Positions 7,499 to 18,510 are shown, numbered from the stretch's first letter. The stretch: 49,978 bases of DNA from an uncultured Collinsella sp. (GCA_900757615.1 CAAEON010000042.1:1-49978), one strand, 5' to 3'. Numbers and translations are program-made. Notes: generated by a model not told the origin, from the letters alone.

Positions 7499-8011
7499 TT
7501 ACGCAATCTCGTCGGAGTCGAGGTACAGCTCTCGGGCGTACAAGAAGAGCTGGGAAAGCATGAACAGGACGATGCCGAGAACCAGAGAGGTCCAATCGAA
7601 TGATGAAGCGATCTCTTGGGCGCCGACGGCCCCCTCGCCGCCAAACATCGAAACGGAGGTTTTGAGTGAGCCGGCGTAGAGGCTGGTGGCAGCTTGAACA
7701 ACGAAGAGAATGCCGAGCACCTTCAAGCATGTCGCAGACCCTTTCTTGAAGGGGTCTCCGCTCTTGATCGTCCACACGAGAACGGCGCTGAGGATGGTCG
7801 TAGCGATACCGATGACGGCAGGGACCAATGTCGAGATCGCAAGGGCTGGATACGCGGGGGAGTCTGCAATTACAGGGTTGTCGAGCACTTCGATTGCTGG
7901 CTTTAAGGAGAACGCCACTTGTGCGATGGCGGTGGCGCAAAGGGTCGCAGAGGCTATCGCACATGCGATGCGGAAGGAATGAAGCCGGGGAGTGCGATTG
8001 TCGGAACTCAT
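7499..8011 (-). CDS. DUF2975 family membrane protein
   Basis: This 170-residue protein has four predicted membrane segments, at about residues 12-33, 55-80, 95-115 and 143-160. The layout (two N-terminal helices, a basic GDPFKKGSA loop, two C-terminal helices ending in LFLYARELYLDSDEIA) is that of DUF2975. No enzymatic function is known. Family members are usually paired with a YozG-type XRE regulator, as here. The start is supported by CGGAGGT just upstream. It is transcribed away from the large permease gene, so the 135-bp gap between them is a divergent promoter region. Confidence 0.75.
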   Translation of the reverse strand: MSSDNRTPRLHSFRIACAIASATLCATAIAQVAFSLKPAIEVLDNPVIADSPAYPALAISTLVPAVIGIATTILSAVLVWTIKSGDPFKKGSATCLKVLGILFVVQAATSLYAGSLKTSVSMFGGEGAVGAQEIASSFDWTSLVLGIVLFMLSQLFLYARELYLDSDEIA

Positions 8012-8048
8012 AATAACCTCCGAAGAATTTAAAAAACTCAGGTTACTT

Positions 8049-8067
8049 TTTAACAGTTTATGTTAAA
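8049..8067. promoter_or_regulatory. Palindrome TTTAACA-N5-TGTTAAA, candidate operator
   Basis: This perfect 7-bp inverted repeat with a 5-nt centre lies in the AT-rich gap between the divergent DUF2975/XRE operon and the permease gene. Its size and place suit a dimeric XRE repressor controlling both directions. A second hairpin (GGGCCGAGCA-TTT-TGTTCGGCCC, about 8091-8113) lies in the permease leader. Clear -35/-10 pairs were not identified. Confidence 0.45.
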
Positions 8068-8146
8068 TTGACTTTGCCGGCAAGTAATAAGGGCCGAGCA
8101 TTTTGTTCGGCCCCTCTGTTCCGACTGGATGAGGTTAAGGTTGGCG

Positions 8147-10369
8147 ATGAATATGCTCAAAATCTCGAAGGCGATCTTTAGGTCGCTTCTCTCCTCCAGG
8201 TCGCTCTGTGTTGTCGTTGTTGCGTTGATGGTTCTTTGTGCTCTGCCCGTCTTCAGGAGCGCGGCTGGCATCGACGGACGGGTCGAATACCTCGAGTCGG
8301 GAATAACCCGTGTTGAGCAGGAATTGTCAGCATCCTATGCGGATGCGCTTGTGAATGCGGGGGAGGACGGTGTCTATACCTCTTCATCAAGCATGCCCGC
8401 GCTTCTGTACCCTCTTGCCGCGGGACGTCTTATCTTGGCACCGCTCTCTCCCCTACTTCCGTTTCTGCAGATATCGGATGGAGAGTACACCTATTATGAC
8501 GGATCGAAGGAGTACTTGCTATGGGTCGCAACGGCCGTTGCCGTCTCGTTCCTTGCCGCGCGTCTTAACAAACGTGAAAAGCTCATCATCCAGGCACCGA
8601 TGGGCGAGCTGGGTAGACTTGTTGCATCGAGCGTATGGGCGAGTGTTTTTGCAATGCTTGCCGTCCTCGCCATCAATCTTCCAGGGATAATCGCCGCGCT
8701 TGTGAAGAATGGCCCGGGCTCGCCGTTCTATCCGATAGGCTACATTCAATATGCGACTCCGGTTATCAAACCGGCTTGGCTGGTGTTCGCGCAGACGGCC
8801 ATCTTGCAATTCTTGGTGGCAGCGTTCATCTCGCTTGTCGTTCACCTTGCCGTGAAGATTGCCAATAACCCTACGCTTGGAATCGTGTTCGTATGTGCCC
8901 TGATGGGGGTGACGATGGTTCCCGGGTATTACGGAAGATCCATCGCTTTACGTGAGTTCGCCCTGTTGAATCCCCTTACGTATGCGAACACTGAGTTGAC
9001 CGTCGGCGCCTATAGCCCGTACCCGACAACGCAGATAGTGAATCTGCCTGGACTTTGCTTCGAGCGTGGCGCGATTGCCCTCGTATGCGCAATCGGGATC
9101 GAGGTGCTGGCAATTAGCCTGCTTTGCGTTGCTGGAAAGAGCGGCTGCGCGTGCCCGATATCCCCGATTTGTCTTGAGAGAGGTTCCTTCACTGCATCGA
9201 GAACGGCAACTCGTTCGAGCGCTTGTGGCTCCGCCGTTGCATACGTAAGAACGATGGGGAAACTGCTCCTGCGTTCTCCTACCCTCGCCGTATGCGCGAT
9301 TGCAATGTCGACGACGATGCTGGCCCCGGCTCTGGTCGAGATGTTTCCTGACGCTGATAACGTTTCCGCTGTTCGGTATAGGGATGGGGAGCTCCGTTCA
9401 ATAGATCGGTATCTAGAGCAGAACGCTGCGAATATGGACGTCGAGGGCAAAGCGGCCCTGGAAGACATGCGGGATGCTCTTTCGGGTTTCGTGTACGCGC
9501 CTATGCCTGCGGAGGGGTTTCGAAGCCTTGCGACGTACGAGCGCGCTCGAGGTGAGCTGGGCGCGGCAGATGCGACTCTCCTGCAATCGATCGGAATCGA
9601 GCCGGAGACTCCTTCTCGTGCGGAGGCGCGCGCCCTTCTGCTTGAGTCGATCGCGAGCTTGCCGGACCCCAAGGTTTACGAGTTAAGTACGAAGATGCCC
9701 CCATTAATCCTCCTTTCGTATCTCCAGGCAGCGCTTCCCTCCTTATTTTTGCTGTTGCCCGTGGTTGTCACATCGCTCGCGTGCACCCACCTGCAGTGTC
9801 GTTCCCTTCTGGTTCTCCAGATCCCCGCAACAGCGCATGTGCGTTTTCTGACGGCTGTTGCGCTGGCTCTCCTGCTTGGCTTGGTGCTGCTTTTGGTGTC
9901 GATGGTTCCCGCTGTCGTTGTGTCCGTGATTAAGAACGGTGCGGGTGGATCGGAGTATCCCGTCGCTCTCATTCGGGCGGGAGCTTCGACAACGTCCACG
10001 GTGGGGGAGGCGGTGTTGTGCAGTATTCCGCTGCTGGTCATGGCATACGGCGTGATTTCCGTCGTCGCTGCGTTGACAGCAGCGATTAGCCGCAACCCCG
10101 TTGTCACCGGAATGGTTTGCGCGGTTCTCTTGGTGTTGGGTTCGTTGAGCGCTCATGTTGAAAGCGTGGGCATGGGCGTCGCGCTGCTGGCTCCATTCGC
10201 CTCGTTTGATCCCGCTTCCCAGGTGGGGACGATTGGGTTCCTTGGGCGAGGGACGAACGCGATGCCTTTTGGAGAGGTCGTCGGCGCATCGGGCGCTCTG
10301 CTGGTGGTCTTGGGCGCCGTATCTCCGTTGATGGTGCGCCTGAGTGTTCCAAAGATCGAAAGGGGATGA
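8147..10369 (+). CDS. Double-length ABC transporter permease
   Basis: This integral membrane protein of about 740 residues consists of two homologous halves, each with an N-terminal helix, a large extracytoplasmic loop and a cluster of five or six membrane helices. The same segment appears in both halves: VKNGPGSPFYPIGYIQYATP in the first and IKNGAGGSEYPVALIRAGAS in the second, each followed by the same run of helices. It is therefore a fused pair of ABC-2-like permeases. The start at 8147 is preferred to 8129 because TAAGG precedes it. The stop is TGA and overlaps the next gene's first ATG. Substrate is unknown; the family and context suggest export or self-protection. Confidence 0.75.
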   Translation: MNMLKISKAIFRSLLSSRSLCVVVVALMVLCALPVFRSAAGIDGRVEYLESGITRVEQELSASYADALVNAGEDGVYTSSSSMPALLYPLAAGRLILAPLSPLLPFLQISDGEYTYYDGSKEYLLWVATAVAVSFLAARLNKREKLIIQAPMGELGRLVASSVWASVFAMLAVLAINLPGIIAALVKNGPGSPFYPIGYIQYATPVIKPAWLVFAQTAILQFLVAAFISLVVHLAVKIANNPTLGIVFVCALMGVTMVPGYYGRSIALREFALLNPLTYANTELTVGAYSPYPTTQIVNLPGLCFERGAIALVCAIGIEVLAISLLCVAGKSGCACPISPICLERGSFTASRTATRSSACGSAVAYVRTMGKLLLRSPTLAVCAIAMSTTMLAPALVEMFPDADNVSAVRYRDGELRSIDRYLEQNAANMDVEGKAALEDMRDALSGFVYAPMPAEGFRSLATYERARGELGAADATLLQSIGIEPETPSRAEARALLLESIASLPDPKVYELSTKMPPLILLSYLQAALPSLFLLLPVVVTSLACTHLQCRSLLVLQIPATAHVRFLTAVALALLLGLVLLLVSMVPAVVVSVIKNGAGGSEYPVALIRAGASTTSTVGEAVLCSIPLLVMAYGVISVVAALTAAISRNPVVTGMVCAVLLVLGSLSAHVESVGMGVALLAPFASFDPASQVGTIGFLGRGTNAMPFGEVVGASGALLVVLGAVSPLMVRLSVPKIERG

Positions 10370-10374
10370 TCTCG

Positions 10375-11115
10375 ATGATTGACCTTCAAACGCTGACGAT
10401 CTCTTATGGAAAGAAGGTGCTCGTAGATTCGGTGAACGCTGAGTTTGCCCCGGGTACGGTCTACGGTCTCGTCGCTCCGAACGGGCATGGAAAGACGACG
10501 TTGCTGCGTGCGATGGCAGGTTTGCCGGGTCCTCGCGTGGACGGGAGCATCGTTCTGGATGAGGTGCAGGGTACGGGTGCGAGAGAGGTCCGTTCTATGA
10601 TCTTCTATGCACCTGGTGAGGGGACGCTGCTGTATCCCGGATTGCGTGCGGAAGATCACCTCAAGATGGTTTGCGATATGTGGTCGCATGCTCGCGATAT
10701 CGAAGAGATAGTGGAACAAACGCAGATAGGCGAGTTCGCGAAGATGAGGATCCGCACTCTGAGCCAGGGCATGAAGCAGCAGCTTACCCTAGCGATTGCG
10801 TATGCGACGGGCGCGCGGTACCTTCTATTAGATGAGCCCATGAACGCGCTCGACCCCAGCAGGGTGGACTTGCATTCCGAGATTCTCAGGAAGCTGGCCG
10901 ATTCTGGTACGTGCATCATCATGTCATCCCACATCTTGGATTCGGTCGATAGGCTGTGCGATGAGATTCTGTTTTTGAAGGATGGGAGGCTCATTAGAAG
11001 CATTCCGCAAGATGATGCTGCGCCGAAGTCTCCTGGATCCCATTTCGCAAAGCCTGCCGGACGCGCCGAGGGTGCGCTAAGCACGTATCGGCGACTCTAC
11101 GAAAAGGGCGGGTAG
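10375..11115 (+). CDS. ABC transporter ATP-binding protein
   Basis: This ATPase of about 246 residues powers the preceding permease. Walker A is APNGHGKTT, the signature is LSQGMKQQL, Walker B is YLLLDEP with the catalytic Glu, and the switch His is in SSH. An earlier ATG at 10366 overlaps the permease TGA as ATGA, but AGGGG (10361-10365) is better spaced for 10375. The protein resembles ATPases of peptide-resistance and lantibiotic-immunity type exporters. The two genes are translationally coupled. The last 35 residues are low-complexity and basic. Confidence 0.87.
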   Translation: MIDLQTLTISYGKKVLVDSVNAEFAPGTVYGLVAPNGHGKTTLLRAMAGLPGPRVDGSIVLDEVQGTGAREVRSMIFYAPGEGTLLYPGLRAEDHLKMVCDMWSHARDIEEIVEQTQIGEFAKMRIRTLSQGMKQQLTLAIAYATGARYLLLDEPMNALDPSRVDLHSEILRKLADSGTCIIMSSHILDSVDRLCDEILFLKDGRLIRSIPQDDAAPKSPGSHFAKPAGRAEGALSTYRRLYEKGG

Positions 11116-11117
11116 AA

Positions 11118-11249
11118 ATGCAAGTTAAAAATCTATGTGGCCAATGTGATACCGTTGAACCCGCATATCGATACCGCTCAGCCATTCGCCTCGCCCCCAT
11201 CGCACGTATCTTCATCCGGTCTGTTACTTTTAATCTAACAATTCTTTGA
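11118..11249 (+). CDS. Possible small ORF, 43 residues
   Basis: ATG two bases after the ATPase stop opens a 43-residue frame with a CGQC motif and a basic, hydrophobic second half. There is no clear Shine-Dalgarno. It may be noise, or the remnant of a lost gene at the junction between the two ABC modules. No family is recognised. Confidence 0.2.
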   Translation: MQVKNLCGQCDTVEPAYRYRSAIRLAPIARIFIRSVTFNLTIL

Positions 11250-11268
11250 GGAACGTAGGTGCTTCTAA

Positions 11269-13083
11269 ATGTACTGTCGACTTCTTCTCAAACTAATCCT
11301 AAGAGACAAGGCCGTATGGATTTGTACGCTCGTTCTCGCTGCAGCCTTCTCCGTCCCCATTGCGTTCAATTCACCCATCTACGGGCCCTTCTTTATGAAA
11401 CAGGGCATGCAGAGCTTTGTCGACGCATTCAATACGCGCGCGCCCCAGGCCAGCGGCACAGACCTATCTCCAGAGCAGCAAAATGACGCGGAGCTTGCAA
11501 GATACGCGAACGCCGCCCTTGCCGCTCAAACCGACGCCGCCTTTCTCGATTCTGCCGAGAGCTACTACGCGCTCATGGGCGAAGGCTTCCAATCCGGGTC
11601 CATCGTGGGAGACCAAAAGACCAATGACGCGGCACTCGCGTATTGCCGTGCCCTGAGCAGCTCCGGCATCACGGATATCCCGGCCTCCGCAAACGACCTG
11701 CCATTCCTTTCCTTCCTGCCTTACGCCATTGCCACGGCGCCGTCTTTCCTTCCCTTCATCCCCTTCCTTCTCTCGTCGATACTCGTGCTCGGCGCCACAA
11801 GGCCCGGGACCCTGGCGGCAAAGGCGCCCGCGCCCAAATTCCGGCGCCTTATCCAGATCGTGTTTTCGATAATCGCCGCGGGGACCGCGATGCTCCTCGC
11901 CGGCCTCGCACCCGGGGGCATTTACGCCTTGGCCCTAAACGGCTTCGGGCAAATTGGGTACCCGATCGTCTTCTTCCATGACGGCGCGCTTACCACCACG
12001 ACTGCGGGAAACGTCTTCACAGCCCTGCTTATCGCGCTTCTTGCGGGCGGAACCTTGATATCCGTTTGCTCCGCCGTCCTATCGACCGCAACGAGGCGCG
12101 TCCTCGCGGGCCCCCTTACCTCCGCGCTGCTTGTCGCGGCCCCGGCATTCCCGTTACTGTCCGATTCGGCACTAGGGCATAATGCCGTGCTCGGGCTCCT
12201 GCCACTGCCCGTATTCTTGCCTATCGAGGCAACGGGTTACGTAGGATGCTTCCCGACAGAATTCATTGGCTCCGGTTCAGGCAGCGCATCGATGCTTGCC
12301 GTGGCCCTGGCATACGTCGCGGTCTTTTTTACGGTCGGCGCCGTTGCGACACGTTCCCCCAAACAGCCTGGACCCGCGAAAAAGCACCATGGGCTCGAGC
12401 TTCTGGACGCGAGCGTGGGATACGGAAGCACGACGATACTTTCAATCGGGTCGCTTTTCCTGAGCCCGGGAACGGCGGCGGGCCTCGTTGCCCCCAACGG
12501 CTCGGGGAAAACCACCCTTCTTGAAGCGCTGTCGGGCCAATTTCCCACCCGCATCCGCTCGGGAAGCCTGGCGGCAGACGGAATCTGCCAACGTCGATCA
12601 GCCGAATTTGCAGAACTCGTCTACCTGAGCTCTTCGGGCAGCGCGGATCTCTATCCCACGCTATCGGCCATCGAGCACCTTGCTTTCGTTAGGGAGGCGT
12701 GGAAATCGGCCGCCGACATCGACTCGCTCTGCGACTCCCTCGGAATCTCCCCATATCTCGACAAGCCGACCCGTAAACTCTCGACAGGAATGAAGCAGCA
12801 GGTAAAGCTTGCCATGGCGATATCGACCGATTGCCCGTACCTCATCCTCGATGAACCGCTGAACGGCCTCGATCCGGGAAAGCGGAAAACCTCCTGCGAC
12901 GCGATGCGCAGCGAGGTGGCGCGGGGACGAAGCGTGCTCATTTCAAGCCATCTGCTCGACGACCTGGCAGACCTCACCAACTCGTTCTACTTCATCGAGG
13001 CCGGCACGCTCGTGGAAAAGATCAAGTCGTCCTCGCAGACGCTCAAGCAGGAATACCTCGATACATACGAGGGAGGTGAATGA
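11269..13083 (+). CDS. ABC transporter, permease-ATPase fusion
   Basis: This 604-residue protein has an N-terminal permease (helices at about 14-33, 140-170, 195-230, 255-285 and 340-360) fused to a C-terminal ATPase from about residue 375. The permease segment with GYPIVFFHDGALTTTTAGNV matches the repeated segment of the 740-residue permease. The ATPase has Walker A APNGSGKTT, signature LSTGMKQQV, Walker B YLILDEP and SSH. It is thus a paralogue of both upstream genes joined in one chain. Codon use is richer in C/G than that of the neighbouring permease gene. Its TGA stop is one base before the start of the secreted-protein gene. Confidence 0.82.
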   Translation: MYCRLLLKLILRDKAVWICTLVLAAAFSVPIAFNSPIYGPFFMKQGMQSFVDAFNTRAPQASGTDLSPEQQNDAELARYANAALAAQTDAAFLDSAESYYALMGEGFQSGSIVGDQKTNDAALAYCRALSSSGITDIPASANDLPFLSFLPYAIATAPSFLPFIPFLLSSILVLGATRPGTLAAKAPAPKFRRLIQIVFSIIAAGTAMLLAGLAPGGIYALALNGFGQIGYPIVFFHDGALTTTTAGNVFTALLIALLAGGTLISVCSAVLSTATRRVLAGPLTSALLVAAPAFPLLSDSALGHNAVLGLLPLPVFLPIEATGYVGCFPTEFIGSGSGSASMLAVALAYVAVFFTVGAVATRSPKQPGPAKKHHGLELLDASVGYGSTTILSIGSLFLSPGTAAGLVAPNGSGKTTLLEALSGQFPTRIRSGSLAADGICQRRSAEFAELVYLSSSGSADLYPTLSAIEHLAFVREAWKSAADIDSLCDSLGISPYLDKPTRKLSTGMKQQVKLAMAISTDCPYLILDEPLNGLDPGKRKTSCDAMRSEVARGRSVLISSHLLDDLADLTNSFYFIEAGTLVEKIKSSSQTLKQEYLDTYEGGE

Positions 13084-13084
13084 C

Positions 13085-13429
13085 GTGAAACTATTTGAAC
13101 AGCTGAAGTCCAATGCGTCGCGCATGGCTGTCTACGCCATCCTCGTGGCAACGGCTTTATGCGGAATCGCGGCACCCGTCTATGCGCTCAACGGGGAGAA
13201 AGGCGATGTCGAACCCGCGTACATGGCTTCGACGGTTAAGGACCGGTACAAAGCCTTCTCTGGAGACACGTTTTACGTAGCAGAGTACGACACGACCTAC
13301 CGTCAGCTTCGCTACAACAAGGGCTACGACTATCTAGGCGCAGAGGCAATCAGCTATACGTCGGGTTGGTACCGCCCCAGCTATGGACACATAACCCAGT
13401 TCAAGTGTAACTACCGTGTGTACAACTAA
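13085..13429 (+). CDS. Small secreted Tyr-rich protein, bacteriocin-like candidate
   Basis: The gene encodes about 114 residues from GTG at 13085, chosen because GGAGG (13072-13076) lies 8 nt upstream; GTG at 13076 is an in-frame alternative. An N-terminal segment (KSNASRM, then a hydrophobic run to AAPVYA) is a signal peptide with likely cleavage after VYA. The mature part of about 79 residues has some 14 tyrosines, two tryptophan/aromatic clusters (SGWYRPSYGH) and a single cysteine near the C-terminus. It matches no family I can name; lactococcin 972-type proteins have a similar size, signal peptide and ABC neighbours, but the motif is not shared. It is coupled to the ABC fusion and followed by a strong terminator. 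Confidence 0.7.
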   Translation: MKLFEQLKSNASRMAVYAILVATALCGIAAPVYALNGEKGDVEPAYMASTVKDRYKAFSGDTFYVAEYDTTYRQLRYNKGYDYLGAEAISYTSGWYRPSYGHITQFKCNYRVYN

Positions 13430-13443
13430 AGCAACCGGCCGGG

Positions 13444-13479
13444 ACGAGGGGTGACGCAAAAGCGTCGCCCCTCGTTTTT
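13444..13479 (+). terminator. Rho-independent terminator after the secreted-protein gene
   Basis: ACGAGGGGTGACGC-AAAA-GCGTCGCCCCTCGT followed by TTTTA is a near-perfect 14-bp stem with one G-T pair. It closes the transporter/peptide operon. Confidence 0.92.
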
Positions 13480-13508
13480 AACCATGTCAACTGAACCTAG
13501 TTCAGTTT

Positions 13509-13572
13509 GGTTGATTTCCGATCTCAGCCGAACACATTGAGCGGAAAGGCCGTTCCCGCAGTCAGTCGAACG
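13509..13572. repeat. Right 64-bp direct repeat bounding the island (att-like)
   Basis: This is the second copy of 6297-6360, with two mismatches. It is preceded by a separate palindrome (ACTGAACCTAGTTCAGT, about 13489-13505) and followed by a G/C hairpin (13573-13602, GTCCCCGGG..CCCCGGGGAC). Together with the terminator this accounts for most of the 366 bp between the secreted-protein gene and rpmE. Confidence 0.7.
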
Positions 13573-13682
13573 TCCCCGGGCCCTTCTCAGGCCCCGGGGA
13601 CGGCATTTTCCCAGTTGAAGGAACGGTGGAGATGTGTTTCGATGGGTCAGATTCGTGTCGTTCCGAAAAGACCGTGAACCTT

Positions 13683-13711
13683 TTGTGGGACGCTCGGCGC
13701 CGTGGTACCAT
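13683..13711 (+). promoter_or_regulatory. Probable rpmE promoter
   Basis: TTGTGG (13683-13688) and TACCAT (13706-13711) are separated by 17 bp. Initiation around 13718 would give a leader of about 78 nt that consists almost entirely of the two hairpins at 13725-13773. Confidence 0.5.
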
Positions 13712-13724
13712 AGCCGAGTTTGTT

Positions 13725-13773
13725 GTCTTGGTCGGAAACCAAGACGCCTTATGCGCTGATCGGTAACCAGCGC
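13725..13773 (+). promoter_or_regulatory. Two-hairpin leader of rpmE
   Basis: GTCTTGGT-CGGAA-ACCAAGAC (13725-13745) and GCGCTG..CAGCGC (13753-13773) fold next to each other. Their loops share the pattern CGG(A/T)AACC. They end about 10 nt before the AAGGAG ribosome binding site. Structured autoregulatory leaders of L31 genes have been proposed in several actinobacterial groups, and this arrangement fits one. Confidence 0.6.
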
Positions 13774-13795
13774 CTGACCAATAAGGAGTCCTACC

Positions 13796-14221
13796 ATGAA
13801 GCAGGGTATCCATCCCCAGTATGTCGAGTGCACGGTGACGTGCTCCTGCGGCAACACCTTCAAGACGCACGCTACCGTGTCCGAGATGAAGGTCGAGCTT
13901 TGCAACGAGTGCCACCCGTTCTACACCGGCCAGCAGAAGTTCGTCGACACCGGTGGACGCGTCCAGCGCTTCGCCGACAAGTTCGGTGGCGCCGCTGCCG
14001 CTCAGCTCAAGAAGGCCGAGGAGGCCAAGGCTGCCAAGGCCGCCAAGGCTGCTGAGGCCGAGGCCGCTCGCAAGGCCGCCGCTGAGGCTAAGGCTGCCGA
14101 GAAGGCTAAGCGTGCCGCTAAGTTTGCCGAGGAGGCTGCCAAGCAGGCCGCCGAGGCTCCCGCAGAGGCTCCCGTCGAGGAGGTCGCTGCCGAGGCCGAG
14201 ACCACCGAGGCTGCTGAGTAA
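13796..14221 (+). CDS. rpmE: Ribosomal protein bL31 with alanine-rich extension
   Basis: The first 65-70 residues are zinc-type bL31, a component of the large subunit at the subunit interface. Cysteines are in CTVTCSCG and ELCNEC, followed by the family motif CHPFYTGQQKFVDTGGRV. The remaining 70 or so residues are almost only Ala, Lys and Glu, with a predicted continuous helix (about 70-120) and an acidic Pro-containing end. Ordinary bL31 is 65-80 residues long, so this is roughly double. AAGGAG at 13782-13787 supports the start. It is monocistronic with its own terminator. Confidence 0.93.
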   Translation: MKQGIHPQYVECTVTCSCGNTFKTHATVSEMKVELCNECHPFYTGQQKFVDTGGRVQRFADKFGGAAAAQLKKAEEAKAAKAAKAAEAEAARKAAAEAKAAEKAKRAAKFAEEAAKQAAEAPAEAPVEEVAAEAETTEAAE

Positions 14222-14256
14222 ATAGCTCGCCGCGGAAACACTCGCATTCATGGCAT

Positions 14257-14298
14257 AAGGGCCGCGCATCCATTTGGGTGCGCGGCCCTTTTCTTTTT
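14257..14298 (+). terminator. Rho-independent terminator of rpmE
   Basis: AAGGGCCGCGCA pairs with TGCGCGGCCCTT across a CCATTTGGG-containing loop and is followed by TTCTTTTTA. Confidence 0.9.
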
Positions 14299-14299
14299 A

Positions 14300-14402
14300 T
14301 TGGTGCAAGCTGACCTGTCCCCGTGGCACCAAATGGCAGAGAGACGGCGTTTGCTCAGATAAAACTTGCCAAAATAAACCTGTCCCATTGTGGCAGGTTG
14401 GT
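14300..14402. repeat. Two short palindromic repeats upstream of secA
   Basis: TTGGTGC..CCTGTCCCC..GCACCAA (14300-14342) is a copy of the element at 44433-44499. AACTTGCCAAAATAAACCTG followed by TCCCATTGTGGCAGGTT (14362-14399) matches 26488-26527, upstream of the recombinase gene. The 307-bp gap between rpmE and secA holds these, the terminator, and a possible secA -10 (TACAAT, 14462-14467). Confidence 0.65.
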
Positions 14403-14528
14403 CATAGTTATTACGTGGCGGTCGAGGTCGACCGTATAGGCCGCGCCTTGTTTGGCTAAAGTACAATCATCTGTGTTTAACTCGCCCGCAGCTGCACGGC
14501 GTGGGCGATGGCCAAAAAGGAAAACCAC

Positions 14529-17335
<2,807 letters not shown>

Positions 17336-17336
<1 letters not shown>

Positions 17337-18484
17337 TGGCTGAGGCTTTAGAGGTAACGCCCGCCGAGCTGGACGCGTTTGCGGACCGGCTCGGCGAGGT
17401 CGAGTCGTATCTCCACTTGGACGAAAAGCGCACGCGCGTGACCGAGCTCGAGGCCAAAAGCGTGGCCCCCGGCTTTTGGGATGACGCCGACGCCGCCCGT
17501 GCCACCATGGAGGAAATCGCGCGCACCAAGGAAGATATTGCTGCCGTGGACAACGCGCGCGGCGAGCTTTCCGATGCCCGCGCCGCGCTGGAGCTTGCCG
17601 AGGAGATGGGGGATGACCCCGATGCCGCCGCCCTTCGCGAGGAGGCTACAGCCACGGCTGAGCGCCTGGCCCGTGCCATCGATGAGCTTGAGCTTTCGAG
17701 CTGGTTTACCGGTGAGTTCGATCACGGCGATGCCATTGTGACCATCAAGCCCGGACAGGGTGGTCTGGAGGCCCAGGACTGGACCTTCATGCTCTTTAAG
17801 ATGTACATGAAGTACTGCCAGCGTCGCGGCTGGAAGGTCACGATTAACGACTGCCCCGCTGCTGAGGTCATCGGCATCGACCGCGCGACCTTTACCGTCG
17901 AGGGCAAGGACGCATTTGGCATGCTGCGCGCCGAGGCCGGCGTCCACCGCTTGGTTCGCATTAGCCCCACCGACGACAAGAAGCGCCGCCAGACCACGTT
18001 TGCCGGCGTCGAGGTCATCCCCGTGCTACCCGATGATATCGACATCGAAATCAGTCCCGATGACATCCGCGTGGACGTGTACCACGCGAGCGGCCCGGGC
18101 GGCCAGGGCGTTAACACCACCGACTCCGCCGTGCGCGTGACGCATTTTCCCAGCGGCATTGTGGTCACCTGCCAAAACGAGCGCAGCCAGATCCAGAACA
18201 AGGCCGCGTGCATGCAGATCCTCAAGGCTCGCCTGTACGAGATTGAGCTCGAGAAGCGTGCTGAGGCGCTCGATGAGATCCGCGGACCCAAGACCACGAT
18301 TGGTTTTGGCAACCAGATTCGCAGCTACGTGCTCTACCCGTATCAGATGGTCAAGGACCTGCGCACGGGCGTGGAGACCAGCAACGTCGAGGCCGTTCTC
18401 GACGATGGCGACCTGGACCCGTTTGTTATTGGCTACCATCGCTGGGCCACTGGCAACGCTGACGCAGAGATCCCATCTGCATAA
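17336..18484 (+). CDS. prfB: Peptide chain release factor 2 (atypical SPT tripeptide)
   Basis: RF2 normally reads UAA and UGA and triggers peptide release. This 382-residue protein has the catalytic GGQ at 255-257 in the usual context SGPGGQGVNTTDSAVR and the C-terminal domain. At the stop-recognition loop, where RF2 has Ser-Pro-Phe, codons AGC CCC ACC give Ser210-Pro211-Thr212 (VRISPTDDKKRRQTTF). Thr at the third place is the residue RF1 uses in its Pro-x-Thr. There is no programmed frameshift site near codon 25. The ATG overlaps the secA stop. The rest of the sequence is clearly RF2, not RF1. Confidence 0.95.
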
Positions 18485-18510
18485 ACCGCCCGGTTTATGT
18501 GGAAATGGAT

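Larger units (their letters stand above)
6297..13572. mobile_element. Putative degraded integrative island
   Basis: A 7.3-kb segment bounded by near-identical 64-bp direct repeats separates two conserved regions (citrate synthase/ACT and rpmE-secA-prfB). It holds a tyrosine integrase lacking its N-terminal half, an XRE regulator and DUF2975 protein, two ABC-transporter modules and a small secreted protein. Both genes in this block that end in TGA are unlike the core genes of the window, which use TAG or TAA. Mobility is inferred; the integrase is broken, so the element is probably fixed. Confidence 0.6.
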
